DNA of 11,850 bases from Ramicandelaber brevisporus (lineage: Eukaryota > Kickxellomycota > Ramicandelaberales > Ramicandelaberaceae), in NCBI GenBank assembly GCA_025201865.1, contig MU602971.1, positions 1 through 11,850 of the forward strand. Direction: 5' to 3'. Both the position numbers and the translations under genes were made by a program. Shown in pieces: positions 1 to 7,163 of the stretch (positions are counted from its first letter, which is position 1; each line of letters starts with the position of its first letter). The notes under the pieces are model-generated. The model saw nothing but the letters and a program-made list of their open reading frames with translations, made no database searches and had not been told where the DNA came from.

Positions 1-363
1 TATACAGTTGACATTAATGACTTCATTGTGTACATTGCTCGCTCCTATACACGAGTAAATGGGTGCTCTCGCGTGACTGACCAGTGGATGTCTTGATAAG
101 CCTCCTATCACAGCATCGCGACTTGTACCATTCCTAACAGTCTCCGTTAGCATCCTCTATTTTGGTCATTAATATGTGACACTGCGTCAGCACCCGCCAC
201 TCGCACTTCCGCCATTGGATAGCTGCCAATATCGATCGATCCGCGTGATTTGAACCCGACAGTACAAATCCGAAAGCTTCTCAGATGCTTTTTGTTCTTA
301 CGTTTCGCTGTTTCCTCGTTAACTTTTATCGCGTAAGCACAATCAACCTACTCACTGAACGTA
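1..363. promoter_or_regulatory. 5' flank of the Cys/Met PLP-enzyme gene
   Basis: No coding region is visible here; all frames are broken by stops, and the short reading frame at 285-515 lies out of frame with the gene that begins at 364. The only structured element I see is a pair of inverted CCAAT boxes, ATTGG at 214-218 and CCAAT at 226-230, about 135-150 bp before the start codon. This spacing is compatible with binding of a HAP/CBF-type CCAAT factor, but that is inference. I found no TATA box in a convincing position and no recognisable binding site for a sulfur regulator. Confidence 0.4.
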
Positions 364-1599
364 ATGACCGAACAGAATCATACACAGCAGCAGCATCACC
401 TGTCCACCCGCCTTGTTCATGCCGACCGCGTTGTCGTCCCAGCTGGCACCCGTGCGGCTGCACACATTGCACCGCCTCTAGCGACCTCTACGACCTTTGC
501 GTACTCGCCGCTTGAAGTTGACAAAGATACCGTGTTTTATGCACGCGAGAACACTGACACGCGCGCTCGCCTTGAATGCACCATTGGCGATGTTGCATAT
601 GGCGGCCACGCTGTTGTTTATCCGTCTGGAATGGCTGCAACTCTATCTGCTTTTATCCACTTCCATCCTCGTCGCATCTTGGCACAGTGCGGATACCACT
701 CAACTTTTGAGGTCGCGAAGATTTTGGGCAAGATTGGCTCTGGCAAAGATGGTGAGTCCAGCATTGAGCTGATCACATTGGCCGAGAAGGATAAGCTCGG
801 CAAAGGAGACGTTATTTGGGTCGAATCTCCATTCAATCCCACTGGCGAAGTCTCTAACTTGCGCTACTATGCGGACCTTGCCCATGCTGCTGGTGCTGTC
901 TTGATTGTCGATTCGACATTTGGTCCACCACCGCTTCAGAACCCATTTGAACAAGGCGCTGATCTCGTGATGCATTCTGCAACCAAGTACTTTGGTGGTC
1001 ATAGTGACTTGCTCGCCGGTGTATTAATCGCACCTCCAGGTAATCCCGAATTGGCTGTGAAATTGCGCACAGAGCGTACCCATACTGGATGTATACTGGG
1101 CAACATGGAGACGTGGCTGATGCTGCGCAGTCTGCGCACTCTGACATTGCGAGTCGAGCGACAGAGCCAAACTGCCAAGCAGCTGATTGAGTGGCTCGAC
1201 GATGCTGCCAAGGCGACTCGGCTATCTAATCAAGAGCACGATGGCGTTCCGGCTGGCATTTTGCACAAGATTCTGCATAGCTCGACACAGACGTTTGATT
1301 CAGGTAAAGATGAGTTTGCCGGATTTAGCGTCGAGGTGCAAATGCCGGGTGGACAGTCGCCGACGTTTTCGATCCTGTTTGAAACACCTGAAATTGCCAA
1401 GCAGGCTACGCAGGAGTTTGAGCTGGTGCGCCATGCCACCAGTCTAGGTGGAGTTGAGACTCTGATTGAATGGCGATACACAGTGAGCAAGATGAACGAT
1501 CCGCGTTTGATTCGAGTCAGTGTCGGTCTCGAGCACATTGACGACTTAAAGAACGACTTCCGCAGTGCATTCCAGAAGCTCAAGGCAAAGCTGAACTAG
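364..1599 (+). CDS. Cys/Met metabolism PLP-dependent enzyme, cystathionine gamma-synthase-like
   Basis: Fold-type I PLP enzyme of the transsulfuration family, 411 residues, close to the usual 380-430 of the core enzymes. Family landmarks appear in order: Y59-x-R61, which in relatives contacts the cofactor phosphate of the partner subunit; PSGMAA at 87-92, the phosphate-binding loop; ESPFNPT at 154-160; VDST with D183, which pairs with the pyridine nitrogen; SATKYFGGHSD with the Schiff-base lysine K208 (codon 985-987); SLGGVE in the C-terminal domain; and R384 in R-V-S-V-G-L-E, expected to bind the substrate carboxylate. Members interconvert cysteine, homocysteine and cystathionine, normally as cytosolic tetramers. 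The family includes gamma-synthases, beta- and gamma-lyases and sulfhydrylases, and motifs alone do not separate them. The G-N-M-E-T-W-L and G-G-V-E-T-L-I-E-W-R segments resemble, as I recall, fungal proteins named cystathionine gamma-synthase. It lacks the long N-terminal extension of yeast Str2-type enzymes. The ATG at 364 is chosen because conserved sequence begins within 20 residues of it. Confidence 0.85.
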   Translation: MTEQNHTQQQHHLSTRLVHADRVVVPAGTRAAAHIAPPLATSTTFAYSPLEVDKDTVFYARENTDTRARLECTIGDVAYGGHAVVYPSGMAATLSAFIHFHPRRILAQCGYHSTFEVAKILGKIGSGKDGESSIELITLAEKDKLGKGDVIWVESPFNPTGEVSNLRYYADLAHAAGAVLIVDSTFGPPPLQNPFEQGADLVMHSATKYFGGHSDLLAGVLIAPPGNPELAVKLRTERTHTGCILGNMETWLMLRSLRTLTLRVERQSQTAKQLIEWLDDAAKATRLSNQEHDGVPAGILHKILHSSTQTFDSGKDEFAGFSVEVQMPGGQSPTFSILFETPEIAKQATQEFELVRHATSLGGVETLIEWRYTVSKMNDPRLIRVSVGLEHIDDLKNDFRSAFQKLKAKLN

Positions 1600-1651
1600 G
1601 TTATAGCTATTCAAAAACAAAAAAAAACACTCTTTAAGCGGGCAATACTGA
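1600..1651. other. 52-bp convergent 3' intergenic spacer
   Basis: The PLP-enzyme gene (stop TAG at 1597-1599) and the transporter gene (stop codon complement at 1652-1654) face each other with only 52 bp between stops. An A-rich run lies at about 1614-1627. No separate terminators can fit without overlap, so the two transcripts probably share antisense 3' ends. This is inferred from spacing only. Confidence 0.5.
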
Positions 1652-3400
1652 TTAGGATTTACTCGATTTGTTCGACTTATGTCGGTCAAAGATGGCTGAT
1701 GATAGCGAGTTGGACTCGATTTCAGAATGCTGCATGAAGACGGCGGCAACTATAGAAATTGCAGATAATGGGAACAATGAGATGAAAGCCGCGCGGATGC
1801 CAACCTTGATTGCCTCTTGGTATAGCAGCAAATGATCGCCAGTGACTCTGTTATCCTTCATGATGTCTGCCACCCCGTGCTTGAAGAGATCCTGCAGCAG
1901 TTTGCCATCCGCATTGTTGCCCAGAGCGTTCAGCGAGGCATTCGAGGCAGCAGCGGACGCGATTGCCATGCCGATGGCACCTCCGATGGAACGACTAAAG
2001 TCAATAAACCCGACTGCTGGTGCGAAGTGATCCATATCAATCGAGACGATGCTGCTAATGAAAGATGTGCTGCCGAGAACACCCATGGAAAGCCCCATCA
2101 ACACTGGCAGGAATGCATCTGCAACATCATTGTCAAAGCGACCGAGCAGCATGCACAGCCCGACTCCGGCAACTGACAGAGTGGCAGCGATGATGGATGG
2201 CCAGCGGAACCATTTGCGGAAAGTGAACAGCACACCGTGCAATCCGCCGCCAACGGGGGCTGACACCATAAACGGCAGGATGATTAGACTCGTTTGCATG
2301 GGAGTTTTGAGTTGGACGAGCTGTAGATAAATGATGAAATAGACAATGCAAACGATCATGATTGCTCCTAGGCACAGCTGGAGAACCAGTGAAGCAACAT
2401 AGTTGCGCACCTTGAAAAGAGACAGCGGAATGAATGGATCGGTTGCACGATACAGCTCCCAGTACACAAACAATGCAGCAAACACTATTCCAATCACATA
2501 ACAGCAGATGACGGGGGCAGATAGCCACGGATAGGTGTTTCCACCCCAGAGAGTTGCCAGCATCAACAATACTGCGCTTATGGAGAACGTCAATGTGCCA
2601 ACATAGTCAATATCGCGCCAAGTGTATCTCATCCCATCTTCCGAGCCATCGCCGTTATTCCACTTGACATTCTCGAGCGGCACTCTCAAGTAGATTAGGA
2701 TGAGAACCAGAGCAGCCGCAGAAATGGGCAAGGAAACAAAGAAGCACCAGCGCCAGTTCAGCTGGTCAGTGATAATGCCTCCCAGCGGAGCACCTGCAAT
2801 CGCGCCTGTAGTTGTGCTGATACCAAACAGTACAATGTACAAGCCGAGCAAATCAGTGCCGCCCAGTCGAACCACGATGATCATCGAGACTGCGATTGCA
2901 CCAGCGATGCCCACACCTTGAATCAATCTTGCCACTAGCATCATTTCGAACGAGACTGATGCACCACCAAGAGCGGTGCCAAGAATGAACACACCAAGTG
3001 ATCCGATAAATGTACGCTTTGAGCCAATAATGTCACATAGCTTTGACAAAATGGGCTGGAAAGTGGCCATTGTGACAAAGCAAGCACTGGCCACCCACGA
3101 AATGAACGACGTCAGAGGCATGTTGAATGAGAAGCAGATGGCGGGCAAAGCCGGTGCTATAATGGTTTCGTCAAGAGTCGCCAGGCAGGAGTATAACGCG
3201 AGTGAGATTACAATAATCCAAAAGTGCAGACGTGGGATGTTGGCTCCGGCAGCAACACGGGACGCAGTGGATACTGGGCTGCCATCATCAGGTGGTGCCG
3301 CAAACGATCGTGGTAAGTCTACAGTGCCCTTCTCGGCTAGAGCGGCATCCATATTTGGCTCTGCGGCTGGCACGTCAAACGAGTTCTTTGTTGAAGTCAT
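1652..3400 (-). CDS. MFS transporter, DHA2-like (14-TM drug:H+ antiporter type)
   Basis: A 582-residue multi-pass membrane protein of the major facilitator superfamily. A hydrophilic, probably cytosolic N-tail (1-57) is followed by a first membrane span with the DHA2-type motif L-D-E-T-I-I-A-P-A-L-P (76-86). Next come an MFS motif A variant around 118-129 (SKLCDIIGSKR), the motif B arginine in ARLIQGVG (157-164), and a motif C-like run GAIAGAPLGG (199-208) leading into NWRWCFFVSLP (215-225). The last is usually N-W-R-W-x-F-x-x-N-x-P, so Asn is replaced by Ser here. Hydrophobic spans continue to about 557, giving roughly 14 spans, and a short basic/serine-rich tail ends the protein. Fungal relatives export drugs or toxic metabolites or carry basic amino acids at the plasma membrane or vacuole; the substrate cannot be told from sequence. 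It is not next to a biosynthetic cluster. Start at 3400 is the only Met before the first motif that gives a normal N-tail. Confidence 0.88.
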   Translation of the reverse strand: MTSTKNSFDVPAAEPNMDAALAEKGTVDLPRSFAAPPDDGSPVSTASRVAAGANIPRLHFWIIVISLALYSCLATLDETIIAPALPAICFSFNMPLTSFISWVASACFVTMATFQPILSKLCDIIGSKRTFIGSLGVFILGTALGGASVSFEMMLVARLIQGVGIAGAIAVSMIIVVRLGGTDLLGLYIVLFGISTTTGAIAGAPLGGIITDQLNWRWCFFVSLPISAAALVLILIYLRVPLENVKWNNGDGSEDGMRYTWRDIDYVGTLTFSISAVLLMLATLWGGNTYPWLSAPVICCYVIGIVFAALFVYWELYRATDPFIPLSLFKVRNYVASLVLQLCLGAIMIVCIVYFIIYLQLVQLKTPMQTSLIILPFMVSAPVGGGLHGVLFTFRKWFRWPSIIAATLSVAGVGLCMLLGRFDNDVADAFLPVLMGLSMGVLGSTSFISSIVSIDMDHFAPAVGFIDFSRSIGGAIGMAIASAAASNASLNALGNNADGKLLQDLFKHGVADIMKDNRVTGDHLLLYQEAIKVGIRAAFISLFPLSAISIVAAVFMQHSEIESNSLSSAIFDRHKSNKSSKS

Positions 3401-3713
3401 TGGGTGCTGGAGAATAAAACGAAAGTTGGAAGAGAAGCTGTGTAGCTGTACGATAGAGTGCTGGGACAGAATATTTTTGGTGAGTAGAAGAGCGTAGAGA
3501 GCGTAGGGTGATGTCTGGTATGTGACGTGTAATGTGTGGGACAGCTAAAGCTGCTGTTATCCATTCTATCCCCTCAAGGAGGAGAATGGAGATGAGTGGG
3601 AAAGCTCACTCACTCACTCACTCACTCACTCACTCACTTACTCTGATGATCAATTGGAATGAAGCGAAGTGTTGTATTAAAAAAAGAAAAGAAAAGAGAA
3701 ATAAAATCAGAGT
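3401..3713. promoter_or_regulatory. Upstream region of the MFS gene and 3' flank of the securin-like gene
   Basis: Both flanking genes are on the minus strand, so this 313-bp gap must hold the 3' end of the securin-like transcript (right part, A/G-rich on the plus strand at about 3677-3708, hence T/C-rich in the transcript) and the promoter of the transporter (left part). Possible elements are a bZIP-like half site TGACGTG at 3523-3529 and a stress-response-type CCCCT at 3570-3574. Both are short and could be chance. A CTCA repeat at 3605-3636 is listed separately. The plus-strand reading frame at 3532-3717 consists largely of this repeat and does not look like a gene. Confidence 0.45.
3605..3640. 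repeat. CTCA tetranucleotide microsatellite
   Basis: Eight perfect CTCA copies (3605-3636) are followed by one degenerate copy, CTTA. It reads as TGAG repeats in the direction of transcription of the MFS gene and lies about 205-240 bp upstream of that gene's start codon. Tracts of this kind change length readily by replication slippage. Confidence 0.95.
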
Positions 3714-4661
3714 TTAACGAGGATCAATTACAGGCGATGGCGCAGAAGTGGACGGAGGCTGTGACATGGATTTGACAGCTGCGAGATGTCCAAATGTGGA
3801 GATACGACGAGGCAGGCGAGATTTGTGAGAAATGAGAGACTTGCGACGAGTGCCGGATGCAATCTTTGCCACGCTGGTGTGAAGTTGGCGCTGGAGAAGA
3901 TGCTTGGGCACAAATCCAGGTTCTGGAATGCTGCTAATGTACTCGCCAAATACTGGACCAGCTCCCGAACCAATGACATCAGGTAGGCTGTCCTCGCTAT
4001 CAACAAAATTGAAGCCAACATCCAAATCAATGTCGGAAGTTGGAGTCAGCGGCTCTGAGAGCAGAGAAGGCTCCGATTCTGGCTCAAGCTCCAGCTCCAT
4101 AATGGTATCAACATCTGCATCATCGACTGTAAACAAATGACTGCTACCAAACGCATCGAATGAGAATGCTGCACTACGGAAGAAATCTGCATTGAGACGC
4201 AATGGGTCATAGTACTCACTGTTGAAGTCATCATCCGTGCTTTGTAGAGGTGGTGCCATGTACTCAATCTCATCCTCACCTTCGCTTGTTGCTGTGGTTG
4301 TTGACGTGATACTCTGAGTTGCTGGCTTACTTTCGGCAGCTTGCTTCTTCATTGCGTCCTTGCCAAGTGGAGTTGCACCTGCATTATTGATAGCCATGCG
4401 TCTGCGAACACCACCACCACCAGTGGCTGCATTGATATCAGCCATCAATGTACGGGCAATAGTGCGAACTGGAGAAAGGACGTTCTCACTATTTTGCTGC
4501 TTCTTTGGTTGCAGTACCGTGCGATGAAGTTGTTGGTGAGCTGGCTGCTCGGTGCCTGGCTTGAGAGGCGTTGAGAGCAGACCAGACTGACTAGGCTTGG
4601 CCACTTGCACATGCTGTTGCTGCTGCTGTTGCTGGAATGCGGCGCGAGTTGTTCGAAGCAT
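3714..4661 (-). CDS. cut2: Probable securin (separase inhibitor, Cut2/Pds1-like)
   Basis: A 315-residue, largely disordered protein. Its best landmark is an acidic stretch leading into E131-I-E-Y-M-A-P-P138. Fission-yeast Cut2 has, as I recall, the near-identical D-I-E-Y-M-P-P-P, and this motif occupies the separase active site as an uncleavable pseudosubstrate. The N-terminus has an APC/C destruction-box tetrapeptide R47-T-V-L50, the same tetrapeptide I recall in Cut2, and a second RxxL-type sequence R70-T-L-M. Two full CDK consensus sites flank the first box: T31-P-L-K and S63-P-V-R. No KEN box is present. An S-E-Y-Y-D-P-L segment (148-154) follows the pseudosubstrate, a Glu/Asp/Ser-rich middle runs to about 230, and the C-terminus is basic with T-R-R-K-S (271-275). 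Role if correct: hold separase inactive until anaphase. ATG 4661 is preferred to the frame's first ATG at 4787, because the extra 42 residues are Lys/Asn-rich and come from promoter-like DNA. A short polyQ (10-16) follows the start. Confidence 0.7.
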   Translation of the reverse strand: MLRTTRAAFQQQQQQQHVQVAKPSQSGLLSTPLKPGTEQPAHQQLHRTVLQPKKQQNSENVLSPVRTIARTLMADINAATGGGGVRRRMAINNAGATPLGKDAMKKQAAESKPATQSITSTTTATSEGEDEIEYMAPPLQSTDDDFNSEYYDPLRLNADFFRSAAFSFDAFGSSHLFTVDDADVDTIMELELEPESEPSLLSEPLTPTSDIDLDVGFNFVDSEDSLPDVIGSGAGPVFGEYISSIPEPGFVPKHLLQRQLHTSVAKIASGTRRKSLISHKSRLPRRISTFGHLAAVKSMSQPPSTSAPSPVIDPR

Positions 4662-4862
4662 CGATGGCAGTAGTAACTGAAGTTTGTTTACTTTTTGTTT
4701 GCTTTTGTTGTTGTTGTTGTTGTTTTTTTTTTTTTTGCTTGCAGGCTTTGTTGTCTTCTTGCTTTCTCGCAGCTTACACCGCACCACACATACAATAATA
4801 AAAAAAAAACATCAGCGCAGCATACTTATTTGATCCTGCTTTGTTTGCTGTTGAAGCTCGAG
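4662..4862. promoter_or_regulatory. Divergent promoter of the securin-like gene and PCF11
   Basis: About 200 bp separate the preferred start codons of two divergently transcribed genes. The region holds six TTG units (4705-4722), a run of 14 T (4723-4736) and a run of 10 A (4800-4809). Poly(dA:dT) tracts like these commonly exclude nucleosomes at fungal promoters. The reading frames of both neighbours happen to stay open through parts of this region, which explains the low-complexity Lys/Asn and Val/Phe extensions at their N-termini. The T run followed by GCTTGCAG (ending 4744) also resembles a 3' splice site on the plus strand, but no convincing donor was found. Confidence 0.6.
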
Positions 4863-6851
4863 ATGGCAGCAAATGGACAGACTGCCGAGCGAGAGGCTCG
4901 CATCCGGTTTGCAAGGATCGTCGACAGTTTAACAATCAGCTCACAAGTTATCATCAACGAAGCGACACGATTTGCAGCCAGTCATCAAGCTCATGCTCAT
5001 GCTTTGGTAGCGTATCTGGAACAGCGCGTTGCGCAAGTGCCTGCCGAGCAGAAGCTGTTCATTTTGCATCTGATCCACAACATTATCACAGTTATTGGTC
5101 GTCACTACATTGATATGCTAGCACCATGTATTGGACGCATGTTCTTGGACGCATATTATGCACAGGTGCGCAGTGCAGGCAGAACAGGTGCAAGCGAGCC
5201 GGATGTAGCAGTGCGTGGCAAGTATGAAAAGCTATTGGTGCTGTGGTATGATGGATTGCAGCTAAAGGCACCTCTGTTCCCAATTCAAACACTGGATGCT
5301 ATTGTCGACAAGCTGCCACCCAATGTGCAAGGCAAACTGCGTATTGAGCGTGACAAGATTCTCGCTGCACATCGACGTCATCGAGAAACTATTGCTGCGT
5401 CTGCAGGAGCTACGCCGGCAATATCTGCTTCTTCGCAACATCCCAGCCATTCTCGTCAGTCAAGCTCAGTATCTGCTGCAGCACCTCCACAGCAGCAACC
5501 ACCACAGCAACCACAGCAACCACCACAGCCACCGCAGCCACCACTACCACTACCATCAGCCATGGATATTCTGCGAGCATTGGTTACAGCCACATCGAGT
5601 GCACGTTCAGCTAAACAAGCCGAACAGAGACAAGCAGCAACCCGAAATGAAGCGGATTATGCATCACAGCAACTTGTCTATTTGGATGATATGATTAAAT
5701 ACATGAATAGTTTAAACGATACAACTGTTAGCGATGTACAAAGCTTCTACAAAAGCATCTCTTCTGTAGCCAAGTTGCCTCCGTTCGATGCACTCTTGCC
5801 AAGACATCCTACAATATCGAAACCAGTTCCACCCCAACCGCAACCGCAATCACATCCACAATCACAACTGCACCAACACCAACACCAGCCAGCTCCAACA
5901 TCAGCCAAGACTTCAGCCATTGATATTACCAGATTGGTTTCATCTATTCGTGCACAGAATCAGAACCAACAGCAGCAGACTACTCAGGCTCCAAATCAAC
6001 AGCATCACCAACAGCATCCACTCACAGCACTACCATCGCTCACAGACCGAGACATCAACGGTCCAGCCCCAGCAGGCGCTCACACTGCAATTTACGATGC
6101 ATTCCCATCGCAGTGTGGTCAGTGCGGCATTCGGTTCCCCAGCACTCCCCAAGGCGGCAGCTCCAAATCACTCCATTTAGATTGGCATTTTCGTCAAAAG
6201 AATCGACTTGCCAAACTGGCTTCGTCTGGAGCAGCTGGCGGCAGTTCTGGCAAGGATTCCAAGTTACTTGCAGTGCGATTGAGCGGTCAGATTCGTGGCT
6301 GGTTCCTTAATCCGACTGATTGGGCAAACGGATGTGACCTCGAACCAGATGCCGTCAATGGTCAAAATGGCTCACCTTCGGCTACTACTACTACTACTAC
6401 TACCTCTACCTCTACCAATGCTGCTGCTGCTGCTGCCAATTCCACATCGACATCTAACCAGATGGCGACAGGGGATAATGATGCGCTAGATGAGAGTAAA
6501 TGGGTAGTTGTTGTTCCAAGTCACTTGGACCATGGATCAATTAGCTGCCCAGTTTGCAACGAAAAGTTTATTCCTAAATTAAATTATGACAGCGAAGAAT
6601 GGGAAATCATCGGTGCTAAAGAAATTGGGCACGGCGCTTCGTATCGTATTGTACATGTTGGTTGTCAGCAGTCAACTACTGGCTCGAAGCGACAGTCTCT
6701 CGCCAGCCATGAATATAGCGGTGGTAATGATTATGACGACGGTGCATATGACGCAGTTAACGCGGCTGATGGTATTGATTCGTATGGTGATTATGACTTT
6801 GATAGTGATACTGCACCGCCAACTAAACGTCGTAACATTGAAACCATTTAA
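4863..6851 (+). CDS. PCF11: Pcf11, pre-mRNA cleavage and termination factor (CF IA subunit)
   Basis: A 662-residue nuclear protein that couples RNA polymerase II CTD binding to mRNA 3'-end cleavage and transcription termination. Residues 11-151 are the all-helical CTD-interaction domain (CID). A Q/P/H-rich disordered linker follows (about 170-410, with Q/P runs near 210-235 and around 325-375). The C-terminal half has the Pcf11 signature: a first zinc finger C418-x2-C421...H438-L-D-W-H442-F-R, then R-G-W-F-L-N-P-T-D-W (478-487). Together these match the region around the Clp1-binding segment in yeast Pcf11. A second finger has C562-P-V-C565 and H598-V-G-C601. A polyT/polyA insert (508-525) separates the fingers, and an acidic tail ends in a basic P-P-T-K-R-R. 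Length is close to the 626 residues of the yeast protein. The ATG at 4863 is used because the CID begins right after it; the upstream in-frame ATG at 4695 would add a Val/Phe/Cys-rich low-complexity leader from promoter DNA. Confidence 0.93.
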   Translation: MAANGQTAEREARIRFARIVDSLTISSQVIINEATRFAASHQAHAHALVAYLEQRVAQVPAEQKLFILHLIHNIITVIGRHYIDMLAPCIGRMFLDAYYAQVRSAGRTGASEPDVAVRGKYEKLLVLWYDGLQLKAPLFPIQTLDAIVDKLPPNVQGKLRIERDKILAAHRRHRETIAASAGATPAISASSQHPSHSRQSSSVSAAAPPQQQPPQQPQQPPQPPQPPLPLPSAMDILRALVTATSSARSAKQAEQRQAATRNEADYASQQLVYLDDMIKYMNSLNDTTVSDVQSFYKSISSVAKLPPFDALLPRHPTISKPVPPQPQPQSHPQSQLHQHQHQPAPTSAKTSAIDITRLVSSIRAQNQNQQQQTTQAPNQQHHQQHPLTALPSLTDRDINGPAPAGAHTAIYDAFPSQCGQCGIRFPSTPQGGSSKSLHLDWHFRQKNRLAKLASSGAAGGSSGKDSKLLAVRLSGQIRGWFLNPTDWANGCDLEPDAVNGQNGSPSATTTTTTTSTSTNAAAAAANSTSTSNQMATGDNDALDESKWVVVVPSHLDHGSISCPVCNEKFIPKLNYDSEEWEIIGAKEIGHGASYRIVHVGCQQSTTGSKRQSLASHEYSGGNDYDDGAYDAVNAADGIDSYGDYDFDSDTAPPTKRRNIETI

Positions 6852-7163
6852 GATAAATTCCTTTTTTTAATTAGAGAAATATGCTGTCAACACGTTCCTG
6901 TGATGAATGTGCATCGTGCTGTCGACCAATCAAAGGTCTTAATAATCATTAAATTGTCATTGGAATGGGTTACACTAGATAGCCAGAACGCGCTGCTGGT
7001 ATCGTAGCACAGTGACAAGAATGCATATGTATGTGAATGCACCTGGAAAATGATGGCAACTTAATGTATACTTACTAGACACGACGTTGTCTATTGCTTG
7101 TGCCGACCCGTTATCAACGAACTGCTTAAATTTATTCAAATGTTAAAATATGGATTATTAGAG
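6852..7163. other. Convergent 3' intergenic region, no gene seen
   Basis: A 312-bp AT-rich gap between the PCF11 stop and the stop of the J-like membrane protein gene, so it should hold two facing 3' UTRs. I see no reading frame, tRNA-like structure or repeat of note. Confidence 0.6.

Noticed and set aside
242-265. A GGTTCAAATC-like T-loop on the minus strand, suggesting a tRNA
   Set aside because: The five-base stem around the loop does not pair, and no acceptor, D or anticodon arms can be found around it.
285-515. A 76-codon plus-strand reading frame before and across the start of the PLP-enzyme gene
   Set aside because: It overlaps the conserved enzyme in another frame and its product has no recognisable feature.
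2976-3497. A 173-codon plus-strand reading frame opposite the transporter
   Set aside because: It is antisense to conserved transporter codons, and its length is explained by the codon bias of the real gene.
4723-4744. Poly-T plus GCTTGCAG as a true 3' splice site of a PCF11 5'-UTR intron
   Set aside because: No convincing donor or branch point was found upstream on the plus strand, so it is noted only as a resemblance.
4695-4862. N-terminal extension of Pcf11 from the ATG at 4695
   Set aside because: The extra 56 residues are Val/Phe/Cys-rich and encoded by (TTG)n and poly-T promoter DNA. The CID starts right after the ATG at 4863.
5488-5556. CAG/CAA/CCA-rich repeats as a mobile or regulatory element
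   Set aside because: They are in frame within PCF11 and encode a Q/P-rich disordered linker of the kind common in this family.
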